Below, piece by piece: positions 44,056 to 54,235 of a stretch of 64,000 bases of DNA. Where the stretch lies: NCBI RefSeq assembly GCF_049243985.1, contig NC_135384.1, positions 12,954,501-13,018,500 of the forward strand, read 5' to 3'. This DNA is from Paroedura picta (taxonomy: Eukaryota; Chordata; Lepidosauria; Squamata; Gekkonidae). Each line of letters starts with the position of its first letter. The first letter of the stretch is position 1. Under the pieces are notes generated by a model. That model did not search any database. It was not told where the DNA came from and saw nothing but the letters and a program-made list of their open reading frames with translations. Made by a program: the position numbers and the translations under genes.

Positions 44056-44994
44056 TCATTTTGATTCTTTAATTGCAAATGACATCATTTTTCGAATCAG
44101 CTTTTTAATAGTATCTTTCATTTCTCTGTTTCTTAGAGTAAAGATCATGGGATTTAACATTGGAGTGATAAGAGTATAGCACACGGAAATGACTTTGTCT
44201 CCGGGAAATACCCGGAAAGGACGGTCATAAATGAACATTCCTGGAACAAAATTTAAGCTCATCACTATGATTTGTGCAGCGCATGTAGACAGGGCTTTGT
44301 GTTTCCCTTCTGTGACATGGGTTCTGATCTTTATCAAGATGACACTGTACGATACAAGCAAGACAAAGAAGACTAAAGTGAGAAGAAATCCACTGTTTGA
44401 AACCATCAGGAGTTCTGTGATGTATGTATCTGTGCATGCCAGTTTGATGAGCTGTGGGACATCACAGTAGAAATTGTCCAACAGATTGGGTCCACAGAAG
44501 GGCAGCTGAAGTATTAATGCTACCTGTACAATGGAGTGGGCAAAGCCACCCAACCAAGCACCTGCCACCAAACCTACACAAACTCCTTGGTGCATAATAA
44601 GCAAATATTGCAGTGGTTTGTAGATCGCAATGTATCTGTCAACAGCCATTATTACTAGGAAAAAGACCACAGCTCCTCCAGTAAAATGGAAGAAGAAAAT
44701 TTGGCCAATGCACCATTTGTAGGAGATGGTATTTGAATGGGAGATGAGATCCCACAACATTTTGAGTGCAGTCACTGTGGAGTCACTGATATCTACAACA
44801 GCCAGGTTTGCCAAGAGGAAGTACATGGGTGTATGGAAACGAGGCATGAAAATTACAATAGTAATGATGGTCAGATTTCCGAGCCAGGTTGTAATGTAAA
44901 TAGGAAGAAATATGAGGAAGAGAATGGTCTGCATGGTTGGGTTCTGAGAGAAGCCTAAGAGAATAAATTCTGTTACTGTTGTATTCATTGTCAT
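44056..44994 (-). CDS. Olfactory receptor 2, intact, 312 aa
   Basis: Family-4-like odorant receptor, single coding exon. The frame is open further upstream to 45081, but the start at 44994 (MTMNTTVTEFILLGFSQNP) gives the same length as its paralog OR 4. It places the NTT glycosylation site where ORs 3 and 4 have it. Motifs: GN in TM1, PMYFLLANLAVVDI, MAVDRYIAIYKPLQY, KALSTCAAQIIVMS and PMLNPMIFTLRN. From the DRY region to the stop it is nearly identical to OR 3 (three substitutions and one indel), while the first third differs more. It has a likely 5'UTR splice acceptor at 45149-45150. Confidence 0.95.
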   Translation of the reverse strand: MTMNTTVTEFILLGFSQNPTMQTILFLIFLPIYITTWLGNLTIITIVIFMPRFHTPMYFLLANLAVVDISDSTVTALKMLWDLISHSNTISYKWCIGQIFFFHFTGGAVVFFLVIMAVDRYIAIYKPLQYLLIMHQGVCVGLVAGAWLGGFAHSIVQVALILQLPFCGPNLLDNFYCDVPQLIKLACTDTYITELLMVSNSGFLLTLVFFVLLVSYSVILIKIRTHVTEGKHKALSTCAAQIIVMSLNFVPGMFIYDRPFRVFPGDKVISVCYTLITPMLNPMIFTLRNREMKDTIKKLIRKMMSFAIKESK

Positions 44995-45148
44995 TTTTTC
45001 ACTTATGTACCAAAATTTCATCCAGTTCATTTTTTTTAGGTTGTCCATAGTTTCTGCATGAATCTCTGTCCATTGGGTCACTTAGGCATATTTGTTGAAC
45101 GTAGAAAAACCAGGAGAGTTCAGTGGGACTGGAGCCAGAAGTTCAGTG

Positions 45149-45150
45149 CT
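45149..45150 (-). other. Putative 3' splice site of OR 2 leader
   Basis: The minus strand reads atttgtttcAG|cactgaac, 154 nt before the ATG. The same block (tttctttcAG|cattgaa followed by ctctcctgg) precedes ORs 3 and 4. OR genes commonly have a noncoding first exon spliced to the coding exon. Confidence 0.5.
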
Positions 45151-45579
45151 GAAACAAATTTAACCATAAAACAAAATCAGGTGATTGAAAAGCTTAACTT
45201 GTACTCTTGTCCTGTACATAGCTGGGTTACCAGTTACATTAACTTGTATGGGATCCAAAGTGATGTAGGCTGCAGTCCTAAGAACACTTCTTTCCTGGAA
45301 GTAAGCCTCATGAGAAAAAATGAAACTTCCTTATGATTAGACCAGTTTCAGATTGCTCTCCAAATCACATAATATACAGTTCTCCATCATGGGGGCCTCC
45401 TTAAGAGGCTGTGAGGATGCTGAGCCATGGTACCTCCCCGGCTGGGGAGGTAGGAAGGCTCACATTGCTGGGTGGCTGGAGGCACCAAACAGAGGTCTGT
45501 CCTTTAGGGTTCCTTCAGTTTAAGGTTGGCTCCCCTAGGTGGTCCCAGCAGCAAGGGAAGCCATGGGCCAGGGAAGCCG

Positions 45580-45810
45580 AGTACTTGGCAGGTGCATGGC
45601 AAACAGACAACCCTCTGGTCTTAAACAACTCATCTACAACAATACAGCATCTAACTTGAACATGGGTGCTGGTACCAGAGCTTGCAATAGACCCAGATGT
45701 CAACTTTTCTGCCATATACATTCAGACAACATAACTCTGTCCACCATCAATTACACCATCTCAGGCTCATTCACTTGCTCATTCTTAAGGACTAACATTA
45801 TGGAACTCCC
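45580..45810 (+). mobile_element. Possible Penelope-like element fragment
   Basis: The frame reads QLIYNNTASNLNMGAGTRAC then NRPRCQLFCHIHSDN and ISGSFTC. This resembles the region just before the GIY-YIG domain of a Penelope-like family common in reptiles. The GIY-YIG part itself is absent. Identification is from memory only. Confidence 0.45.
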
Positions 45811-48472
45811 AGGGCTTAACAAAGAAATTGATTTCTTTTCTTGCTATATAAGTTAACATCATTCAGTCTGCACATCTGTTTGTAAACTCTTAAATATATT
45901 GTATGGTAATTTGCTGCTATTCACAGGTCTTGCCAACCACCTGAGCTATATTTACTGCTCAGCTACTTATGCATCTTGACACTAATTCGCCCTTCTTGGC
46001 AACATCCTCCTCATCCAAAACCTATGTGTAATGGTTGATGATTTCTGTTTCAGTTTATCCAAAAAACTTTGCATAATCATTACAAATCTTGGGTTGCATT
46101 CAATCAGCTTTTTTCTCATTGATGTTCCTTTTGATCACCATGACCTCTAAAAGGTTGTACTGGAAATCATGTAACTGCAATGACAAAAGCCACATATGAT
46201 GGGCAATCTAGTGTGAAAAAGACTTGGATGAGATTGAGTGGAAAGCTGGCTGGACTAAATGCATCTAAAATCATAATGGAATTTAGGAGAAACTCTACAG
46301 CAGAAAGTCAATTACAGGGCCACTAACTATCCATCATCAACAAGGGACCAGAAAGCCAGAAGTGAAATGGCTTAACAAACTTCACTGAACAGATCAATCC
46401 ACACGGATGCTTCATCATTAAGAATGCTTCAAATTCATGGAGTTCTCCAGGTCTTCTTGAATAGGAAATTGAGTAGTATTTAGACCAGTGATACAAGGAT
46501 CCATGGATTTATGTACAGGAGAAGACACTTCCTCTACATAGGTTCCAAACTGCACAGGGTTTTAATGCCATCACTTGAACTTTAAAGGATGTCTGGGTAT
46601 CACAAAGGATGCTACCATAGCTGTAATGGAATGGAAGGCATATGCTGCTTGTTATCTATCCTGACCAAATTTTGAGCCTTGTTATTCTATATCAATTGCA
46701 GTTGCCACATGGAAAAGAAACCGTTTAAATAGTCAATACAAGAAGTAACAATGTATAGTTGGCCAAATCCTTGTCCCATAGAAGTGAATCACAGTGGGCT
46801 CAAGAACCTTTATTGACAAAACTACCTGTCACCACCTAAGGTTGAGAAGAAATGTTTACTGTGATTTTTCAATGTGTGTGGGGGCGGGGGACCCCCCCTC
46901 TCTCTTCGCAAATGCAAGTTATACAGCCATTCTGTAACAAATTAAGGCTCCATTTCCATCAGTATAACAAGTTCAAAAGACCAAAAACAATGGCTGGCTT
47001 TTTCTTTCAAAGAGAGGGGGAAAGAACGGTGTCAAATGGAAACCGCTTATGTTTCAGAGATGAATTGAGGACTCCTCAAATGAACATTTGCATATCAATC
47101 TGGTAAACAGTGGAAAAACTGTATACTAACCTGAACCTTTGTTTAGTACAGAGTTTTCCTGTCATTGCTTAGCTTTATGAATTCTTTGAACAGGTCCTGC
47201 CAGAACAATAATCAAGACATACGCAAGGTTTCCTCTTATCATAGCTGGATTTGCCATGTCTAAATATTCAGAGAGGTAAAAAAAAAAATACATCTTTAAT
47301 TCCACCCCTGGGAAATCCAGTGGTATGTTGAGAAAGCAGCCTGACATGATTTGAATCATTATAACATGTTCCGATTGATCACACAAGAATACTGCCTCAC
47401 CATGGAAAGGTAATCAAGGGATTTCAGCGACGTGAGAATTAGCCCACAAGGAATATCATTAAAATATATAACTGAAGTTCCTTTTTTTAATTTGAATATG
47501 CTGCTTGTGTATCCCTAGATGTTGTTGTTATTGTTGTTGTTATTGTTATTGTTAATAATAATAATAATAATACAGATATCACTTCATAACAACAGAAAAC
47601 ACATGTTGCAAAGCCTTAATTTTAATGGGTTGTATCCTCCCACTAGAGAAAGAAAGAGAAAGGGTTCCTTTTATCGCTGAAAAGGCTATTCTATGGATTG
47701 TGTACATATGAATAAAAGCTTGCTGGCATTACAGAATTCCCAGGGTCATCACTGCCAGGTTCTTTCGTTATTTAAAATCTTGTGTGTTAGAGTAAATGTG
47801 TTGCTGTTGAGCCTGAACCATCGGCAGCATTCTGTAGTCTCTGTAGGTGAATGCTTTTTTATTCTTCCAAAAGCAGAAGGGCTGGAATCTGCTTTGGCAT
47901 TTTGTTCCAGCAAGTTCAGATTTGCTTGGGGGGAGATTTCAGATCTTCATTGAATCCATACTACTTCCAACATCACTAAGCCAGTGAACATCTCTGGTTA
48001 CATGGATTGCTGTCACTAAGCCTGCGGACATTATCTCTGATTACCTGCATCGCCCTCTGTTATGAGGAACGAAGCACCCTGCCCAGGTGCATGGCTGGCC
48101 ATCCTCTTAAATCCGAAAAGGAAGGGCTACATTCAGCTTTTGTGCCTTTATGAGCAAGATCAGGCTGCAGGTGTGGGGGACTTGGTGCCAGAAGAGGATA
48201 TGATTCCCAGCCACTTCTGCCTGCTCATACACATCCATGGAGCAGGGATCCAACCTCCTTGGCCTATTTCAGTCAGAGTGGCTAAGCGCACAGTCTATTT
48301 TGCTACTGCTCCAGCTGACCCTCCCCACCCTCCTGATCACTTTTCATGTGCTTAAGTCATTGCTTCGATTTTGTATTGCTTTCCACTGATCGTCTTTGTC
48401 ATGGCTGGCAGTTACCTAGGCGCACTGCATTTTGGAAAATCTGTATATTAAATGTGCTGCTGTTGTGTCTGA
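45811..48472. other. Long intergenic stretch, mostly unassigned
   Basis: No gene. A GTT/ATT-rich microsatellite is at 47520-47573. 46090-46110 echoes the ttggattcaatcagctttt-type phrase seen near 31091. 48060-48350 is a moderately GC-rich open stretch without motifs. Confidence 0.3.
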
Positions 48473-48792
48473 AGACAGCCAGCTTGATATAGTGGTTAGG
48501 AGTGCAGACTTTGAATTTGGTGAGCTGGGTTTGATTCTGCACTCCCTCAACATGCAGCCAGCTGGGTGATCTTGGGCTCACCACAGCACTGATAAAACTG
48601 TTGTGACTGAGCAGTAATATCAGGGCTCTGTCAGGCTCACCCACCTCACAGGGTGTCTGTTGTAGAGAGAGGAAAGGCGACTGTAAGCTGCTTTGAATCG
48701 TAGAATCATAGAGTTGGAAAGGGCCATACAGGCCATCTAGTCCTTCAGGTACAGAAAAGCGGCATATAAAATACAACTCTTCTTCTTCTTCT
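48473..48792 (+). mobile_element. tRNA-derived SINE interrupted by a CR1 end
   Basis: The head cagccagcttgatatagtgg, the B box gggtttgattctgc and the (TTC)n tail are all present. The 3' part is split at 48697 by 47 bp of CR1. Confidence 0.88.
48697..48743 (-). mobile_element. 47-bp CR1 3' end nested in a SINE
   Basis: The sequence tagaatcatagagttggaaa then gggccatacaggccatctag is the reverse of the CR1 end at 29718-29798. It replaces six bases (gcctcc) of the SINE consensus as judged from the other copies here. Confidence 0.85.
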
Positions 48793-48884
48793 GAGTAGTA
48801 ATTGACAGCCTTCTTTTTGTGCCATATAGTGAATACTTTCTTCTCTTTCCAGGTACAAAATTGCTCTCAATCTGCTTTGGCAAC

Positions 48885-49175
48885 TGGGTTCGGCAAATTC
48901 AGGAATTTATTCCTTTTTTTTTCTTTTCTTTTTTTCTATATAACAATGTGGATTGGGAACCTCATCATTTTCCTCACAATGTTCTTCATGCACTAGCTTT
49001 ACAGACCTATGCACATTCTAAAGTCCCACCTTGCTGGCACAGATATTAGCAGTTCCACAGTGACTACTCACAATGCTTGGAGGTCTCCTATTCTACCACA
49101 ATAATATCTACTTTAACCGGTACACTCATCAGATGGTCATTTTCCGCTGCATTACCTTTGGGCTAAAGACCACAC
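48885..49175 (+). pseudogene. Olfactory receptor pseudogene fragment (TM1-TM3)
   Basis: Frames read MWIGNLIIFLTMFFMH, stop, LYRPMHILKSHLAGTDISSS then TVTTHNAWRS. These align to the WLGNLTIITIVIFMP...HTPMYFLLANLAVVDISDSTVT of OR 2. Beyond that aaccggtacactcatcagat tracks the NWCIAQIF codons. It has an in-frame TAG and frameshifts, no start, and no TM4-TM7. Old, on the opposite strand from the first OR fragment. Confidence 0.8.
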
Positions 49176-50947
49176 CTTCATGCCAGGCTTTGCTAGTTTT
49201 TAGGAGACCCTTAAGGGGTTGCATGCATGCTGAGCTGCAGCACCTACTGGTTGGGAGGGCAGCTTCCTCACATTGCATGTGGCTTAAGAGAACCCTAACA
49301 AACGCCATTGCCCACAGGGCTTCCCAAATCTTGCCAGCCTGCCATTGTACAGCAATGGGACAAGTTCCCCAGAGTTCTGCATTTCCATGGTTCATGAACC
49401 ATGTCAGTGGTAATTTTTTTCTTCATCTCTTCACATCTAAGGATAAACAAACAACACATTAATATTTAAAATAAAGAAACTTCAACTATGCATATACTTA
49501 TTAATGACACCCCTAGGGGTCATTGTGTCATCAAAACCTCTTGATTAATTTTCCACTGTGTAGGGACAAGAGAGTATTCTTGTGTAACAAAGAGGAACAC
49601 CGTTGTACTTATTCAGATCATAGCATATTGTTTTTACAACATCCTTGGGGGATTAAATATGTATTTTAATCTCCCTGAATATATCTAAGTGGTGAATCCA
49701 GCTATGACATGGAGAAGTGTGGATTGCTTGAGTATTGTAGTTGCAGGACCTGGATACAAGGGTCCAGGTTAGTATCCAGGAATTTTTCCATTGCATGTCT
49801 GATTCATATTTAGATCTTCATTTGAGGACAATGCTACGGAGCCATCTCTGAAACAAAAGGAATAAATCATTTCATAACATTCTTTCCCCTATAGTTTTGA
49901 AAGAAAGAGCTTGCTATAGTTTTAGGTCTTTTGAATCTCTTAAACCGATAAAGGCACAGCTTTATTTAGTTACATAATCGCTGGCATTCCTACTATCCAT
50001 TTTTTTACACACTGGAAAATCATAGGGAGAATTATTTCTGGATTCTCAGGCAGTGCCAGTTGGTTTTATCAGCATAGGTTCTTGAGCCCATTGTGACTGG
50101 CTCCTCTCAGATGTGGATTTTGTAACTGGGACCATGTACTGTTACCTCTTGTTTTGACTATCAAAACTTTTTCAGTTTGGTTTGGAATCTGCAACTGATA
50201 TAGAATACTGAGGCTGAAAACTTGGCCATTTCAGGTCTGTTTATGTCTCCAATTTGGGGTACCTGGACCCACTTAAAAGTGCTGGTGATCGACATTAAGC
50301 CCTGTATTGTAATTTTGCTTCTGGCTTTCTGGCTGCTTGTCAAATTTACTGGCCTGGGAATTGGGTTTCTGCAGTAGAGCATTTTATCATGATTTTAGAT
50401 GTTGCCTTACACTGCATCTGGCCAACATTTGTTGAAATTTCCTGCACACTGTATCGTCCCTCCTACATAGCTTTTGTCCATAGCTTTTGTCCATGCCACT
50501 TACACATTCCCTTTCTTTTCAACCTTCTGTTCTTAGATCTTGAACAAGAAAACTGAAATATATACTTAAATAAAACCCATATCTTAAGATATTTCCCTTT
50601 TAAATTTCTCTGCAGGTTTTAGAAATTAAACAACACGAAAGTAAACTGGGAATCAGAGTCCTCTAACAGAAATTGATCCTTTTGCTTAATGATATTAGAG
50701 GAAACATAGGTCATTTATCATGGCATAATCCATTTTAGCCTAAACATAATTTTGGACTAAATGAGGAATCTAAATAGGAACGGAATGGATCTTTAGATGA
50801 AAGGCCCAAGGCAAGTGGAGAACAAGTGAGTATAATTCTAATCTCTGGCATAAATTATTTTGGCCACTATTTTTTTTTTTTTTGCATGGATTTACAGAGG
50901 GAGAAAAAAGATCCTCAATCTTGAGATTTACAAGAGATCTTGAATTT

Positions 50948-51465
50948 TTGTTCAAAAACTGAAGGACCCCAGGAAGCACGCCAGGCCTCAGCCAGGGCCA
51001 GGGCCTTTTTGACCCTGGCCCCTACCTGGTGGAATGAGCTCCCCAAAGAGCTGTAGGCCCTGTCAGAGATCTCTGAGTTCTGCAGGGCCTGCAAAAAATG
51101 TAGCTCTTGCACCAGGTGTTTTTCTGAGGCCAGGTAGCTGTCCCGGGGATTAAGACCAGGCTCCCCTCTCCCCTTAGAGTCTGGGACAGTATTAGATTAA
51201 CCTGACTTGACCGGTCCCCAGTGACAACATTCCAATTCCATTGGCCATCTTTGATCTACCCACTGGGTTTGTATGGGATAGAAACCAAATTGTATTTCCC
51301 AATAGATTGGGTTCGTTTGGGAATATTTTAATGGGATTTTAAAAGGGGTTTTACAGTTATTTTATTGATTGTATTTCAAAATAGTAAATTACTCCGAGCC
51401 AGCTTTGGGAATGGCAGCCATATAAATACAATTATAAACAAACAAACAAACAAACAAACAAACAA
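50948..51465 (+). mobile_element. L2-like LINE 3' end with (CAAA)n tail
   Basis: The frame reads LTLAPTWWNELPKEL, stop, ALSEISEFCRAC-like, the usual last part of this ORF2. Then comes a 3' UTR ending gccatataaatacaatt and (CAAA)n. Only in duplication unit 1. Confidence 0.7.
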
Positions 51466-51693
51466 ATACTTTGAAGTGTAACTCCCAACCTTAGAAGAGT
51501 ACACAAACTGAGGAAGGTGTTCTTAACTAAGCAGTGTCTCCGTTCTATTCACACAAATCAAGATGGGCTCTGGGTAATCTCTTTATTAATGGATTTACCA
51601 AACCAGTAAAAAAATCCAGAAGCCATTTTGGAGTCCATGATGGCAGTAGGCTAATGGTTTTGTATATTAGATCAATATGAACACAATAACTAC

Positions 51694-52075
51694 CCAAAGA
51701 AGTCACAGCTTACAATAGCTTATAGCCATTATAACTTTGACAATTGGTCCATGGAATTATTTTTGTTTTTGGTTAGTAGCTTTTATGGTATGTCCCTTAA
51801 TCTTGCTTTTAGTTTTATATTTTAATAGATTAAATAGATTTATTGCTATTATGTCTCATTTTGCTTTTGTAAAATAGTCAGTGGTATTTAATGCTTCCCT
51901 TAAATATTGACTTTTATTGTTTTAAAAGTTCTACAGTTTTACTGTTGAAGCATTTCTAACCTCTTTCTTGTGTATTACCTTCCTTTTTTACTACCATTGT
52001 TTATTAGTGCATCTGAAATTTTTGTTTAAATGACTGTAAATAAAGATTGATTGATTGATTGATTGATTGACTGAG
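51694..52075 (+). mobile_element. LINE 3' tail with (GATT)n end and 12-bp target duplication
   Basis: The A/T-rich body ends ctgtaaataaagattgattg with (GATT)n. The target duplication CACAATAACTAC is at 51682-51693 and 52076-52087. Unit 2 keeps the empty site near 57663-57675. No coding part remains, so the family is not named. Confidence 0.8.
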
Positions 52076-52213
52076 CACAATAACTACAGTCAAATTAGGT
52101 TTTGTTTCATCATGCTACAGATGGCAGTTGCATACTACACAATTCGGAGATAATCCAAGGCAGGTCTAGTCAAAAGAAAGTCTAATTTTATTCTGAACTG
52201 GCCATATGTGTTA

Positions 52214-52674
52214 TCCTTATCCATGGTTCCTATATATATTTGTGAAACAACCTAGGGGATGGAATGTGTCGAGACCTCCAAGTTGGAATAGGGCCAATCA
52301 GGGTGCAGCTAGGATACCACAGGGTACAGCCCTGATTTGCCCTGCCCCTTTAGCTCCTGCCCTCCGTCCCTGGACTCTAGCCTCTTTGCTCTCAGATACC
52401 TCAGTGCCCGGAGCCAGCAGCATGTAAGGGGAGAGAGCCCTGGGCAAAGGGTCATAGTGGAGGTCCTGCTAATGAGGGCCTCCTGGCCTGCTAGGCTGGG
52501 CCTGCTAATGAGGGCCTCCCACCTGCTAAGCAGGGCCTGCTAATGAGCTGGCCAGTCACCGCCTGCCCCACTTGATCCAGCTGCAAGCTGCAGCCCAAAG
52601 CCCCCTTAAGCTGCCAGGGGCCAGGAGAGGGGACCCTCTCAAGGCCTGTTCTTAGGAACAGGCTTTGAAGCTAG
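52214..52674 (+). mobile_element. Non-autonomous Helitron-like element, short copy
   Basis: The left end is A|TCCTTATCCAT (A at 52213). The right end is GAAGCTAG|T (CTAG at 52671-52674). A perfect hairpin cctgttcttaggaacagg lies 8 bases before CTAG. Unit 2 keeps the empty A|T site near 57793. Only two to three copies of the minisatellite unit are present, against about 100 in the gene B copy. Confidence 0.88.
52645..52662 (+). other. Helitron 3' hairpin
   Basis: CCTGTTC-TTAG-GAACAGG: a perfect 7-bp stem with a 4-base loop, 8 nt before the terminal CTAG, the position expected for a Helitron end signal. Confidence 0.85.
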
Positions 52675-52924
52675 TATAGTATATTATAGATTATGAACCA
52701 AGATGTTTATATTTCTCTGAATTCTGATCCTGACTGATGCTGGTCTAAATTACGATAAATAAACCAACTTGAATAGCATGGGGCTTAGTTCAGGGAAGGA
52801 AGTGTTTGTACACTTCTAAATTGCTTTGTATCTCATTCAAATTAATGTGACCGGTAGTGTAACTATATACAGCATGATTTATGCTTTCTAATCACTAATT
52901 TTGCTTTACAATTGAATTTCTTTC

Positions 52925-52926
52925 AG
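52925..52926 (+). other. Putative 3' splice site of OR 3 leader
   Basis: The sequence ttgaatttctttcAG|cattgaa lies 230 nt before the ATG and is conserved in ORs 2 and 4. Confidence 0.5.
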
Positions 52927-53156
52927 CATTGAAATTCTGGCGCCAGACAACAACTCTCCTGGCATCTCTACTGAATGATCCATTATTATTGAGATTAATA
53001 ATGTGTTCAATTGGCCCAATGAATACAAGTTCACTTTTGCACATAACTGAATACAAAAATTATATACAGCTTAAAATAATGGACTGGGTAGAATCTAGAT
53101 ATGTAAAACAGAAAAGATAAATCCTCACTTTTCAAATATATATTTTAAGGGGGGAA

Positions 53157-54092
53157 ATGGCAATTAATACGACAGTAACGGAATTTATTCTCTTGGGCTT
53201 ATCTCAGAATCCAAGGATGCAGACCATCCTCTTCCTCATTTTTCTTGTAATTTACATTACAACCTGGCTGGGCAATCTGACAATCATTACTATTGTAATT
53301 TTCATACCACATTTCCACACACCCATGTACTTCCTTTTGGCAAACCTGGCTGTCATTGACATCAGTGACTCCACAGTAACTGCAATCAAAATGTTGTGGG
53401 ATCTCATCTCCCATACAAATACCATCTCCTACAACTGGTGCATTGCCCAAATTTTTTTAATCCATTTTACTGGAGGAGCTGTGGTCTTTTTCCTAGTGAT
53501 AATGGCTGTTGACAGATACATAGCAATCTACAAACCACTGCAATATTTGCTTATTATGCATCAAGGAGTTTGTGTAGGTTTGGTGGCAGGTGCTTGGTTG
53601 GGCGGGTTTGCCCACTCCATTGTACAGGTGGCATTAATACTTCAGCTGCCCTTCTGTGGACCCAACCTATTGGACAATTTCTACTGTGATGTCCCACAGC
53701 TCATCAAACTGGCTTGCACAGATACATACATCACAGAACTCCTGATGGTTTCAAACAGTGGATTTCTTCTCACTTTAGTCTTCTTTGTCTTGCTTGTATC
53801 GTACAGTGTCATCTTGATAAAGATCAGAACCCATGTCACAGAAGGGAAACACAAAGCCCTGTCTACATGCGCTGCACAAATCATAGTGATGAGCTTAAAT
53901 TTTGTTCCAGGAATGTACGTTTATGACCGTCCTTTCCGGGTATTTCCCGGAGACAAAGTCGTTTCCGTGTGCTATACTCTTATCACTCCAATGTTAAATC
54001 CCATGATCTTTACTCTGAGAAACAGAGAAATGAAAGATACTATTAAAAAGCTGATTCGAAAAATGTCATTTGCAATAAAAGAATCAAAATGA
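53157..54092 (+). CDS. Olfactory receptor 3, intact, 311 aa
   Basis: Family-4-like odorant receptor, single coding exon, ATG at 53157 (MAINTTVTEFILLGLSQNP). The usual motifs are present: WLGNL, PMYFLLANLAVIDI, MAVDRYIAIYKPLQY, the FCGPNLLDNFYCDVPQ loop, KALSTCAAQIIVMS and PMLNPMIFTLRN. It is a mosaic: roughly residues 1-107 differ from OR 4 at only three positions and from OR 2 at about fourteen, while the rest is almost identical to OR 2 and differs from OR 4 at about thirteen positions. One Met codon near the end is missing compared with ORs 2 and 4. Confidence 0.96.
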   Translation: MAINTTVTEFILLGLSQNPRMQTILFLIFLVIYITTWLGNLTIITIVIFIPHFHTPMYFLLANLAVIDISDSTVTAIKMLWDLISHTNTISYNWCIAQIFLIHFTGGAVVFFLVIMAVDRYIAIYKPLQYLLIMHQGVCVGLVAGAWLGGFAHSIVQVALILQLPFCGPNLLDNFYCDVPQLIKLACTDTYITELLMVSNSGFLLTLVFFVLLVSYSVILIKIRTHVTEGKHKALSTCAAQIIVMSLNFVPGMYVYDRPFRVFPGDKVVSVCYTLITPMLNPMIFTLRNREMKDTIKKLIRKMSFAIKESK

Positions 54093-54235
54093 TGGGCTTG
54101 CTTTGGCTATGATTTATGCCTTTTGCTAAATATTGCCAATTTCTCCTTTACTATTACATTCCTTTTTGCATCCACACTTTTTTTTTGTGGTTCCAATGGC
54201 CTCCTCCCCAGCCTTCTGGTAGTCAAAGATAACTT

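Larger units (their letters stand above)
49380..54235 (+). repeat. Tandem segmental duplication, unit 1 (contains OR 3)
   Basis: It matches unit 2 (56255-59382) at its left edge (cgtgaaccatgtcactg-like), along a shared 800-bp stretch, again from about 51465 to the OR and past its stop to about 54235. Unit 1 alone carries an L2-like LINE, a second LINE tail and the small Helitron, so those arrived after the duplication. Confidence 0.8.

Noticed and set aside
44995-45081. 29-residue N-terminal extension of OR 2
   Set aside because: ORs do not carry such extensions, and the paralogs start at the equivalent of 44994. The extension crosses likely 5'UTR sequence.
45811-47500. Further OR or V2R remnants
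   Set aside because: No receptor motif found on either strand by eye.
53199-53884. Long antisense open frames over the OR genes (also 44225-44958, 58828-59073, 53714-53926)
   Set aside because: They repeat at the same place in each paralog and are by-products of conserved OR codons; no independent motif.
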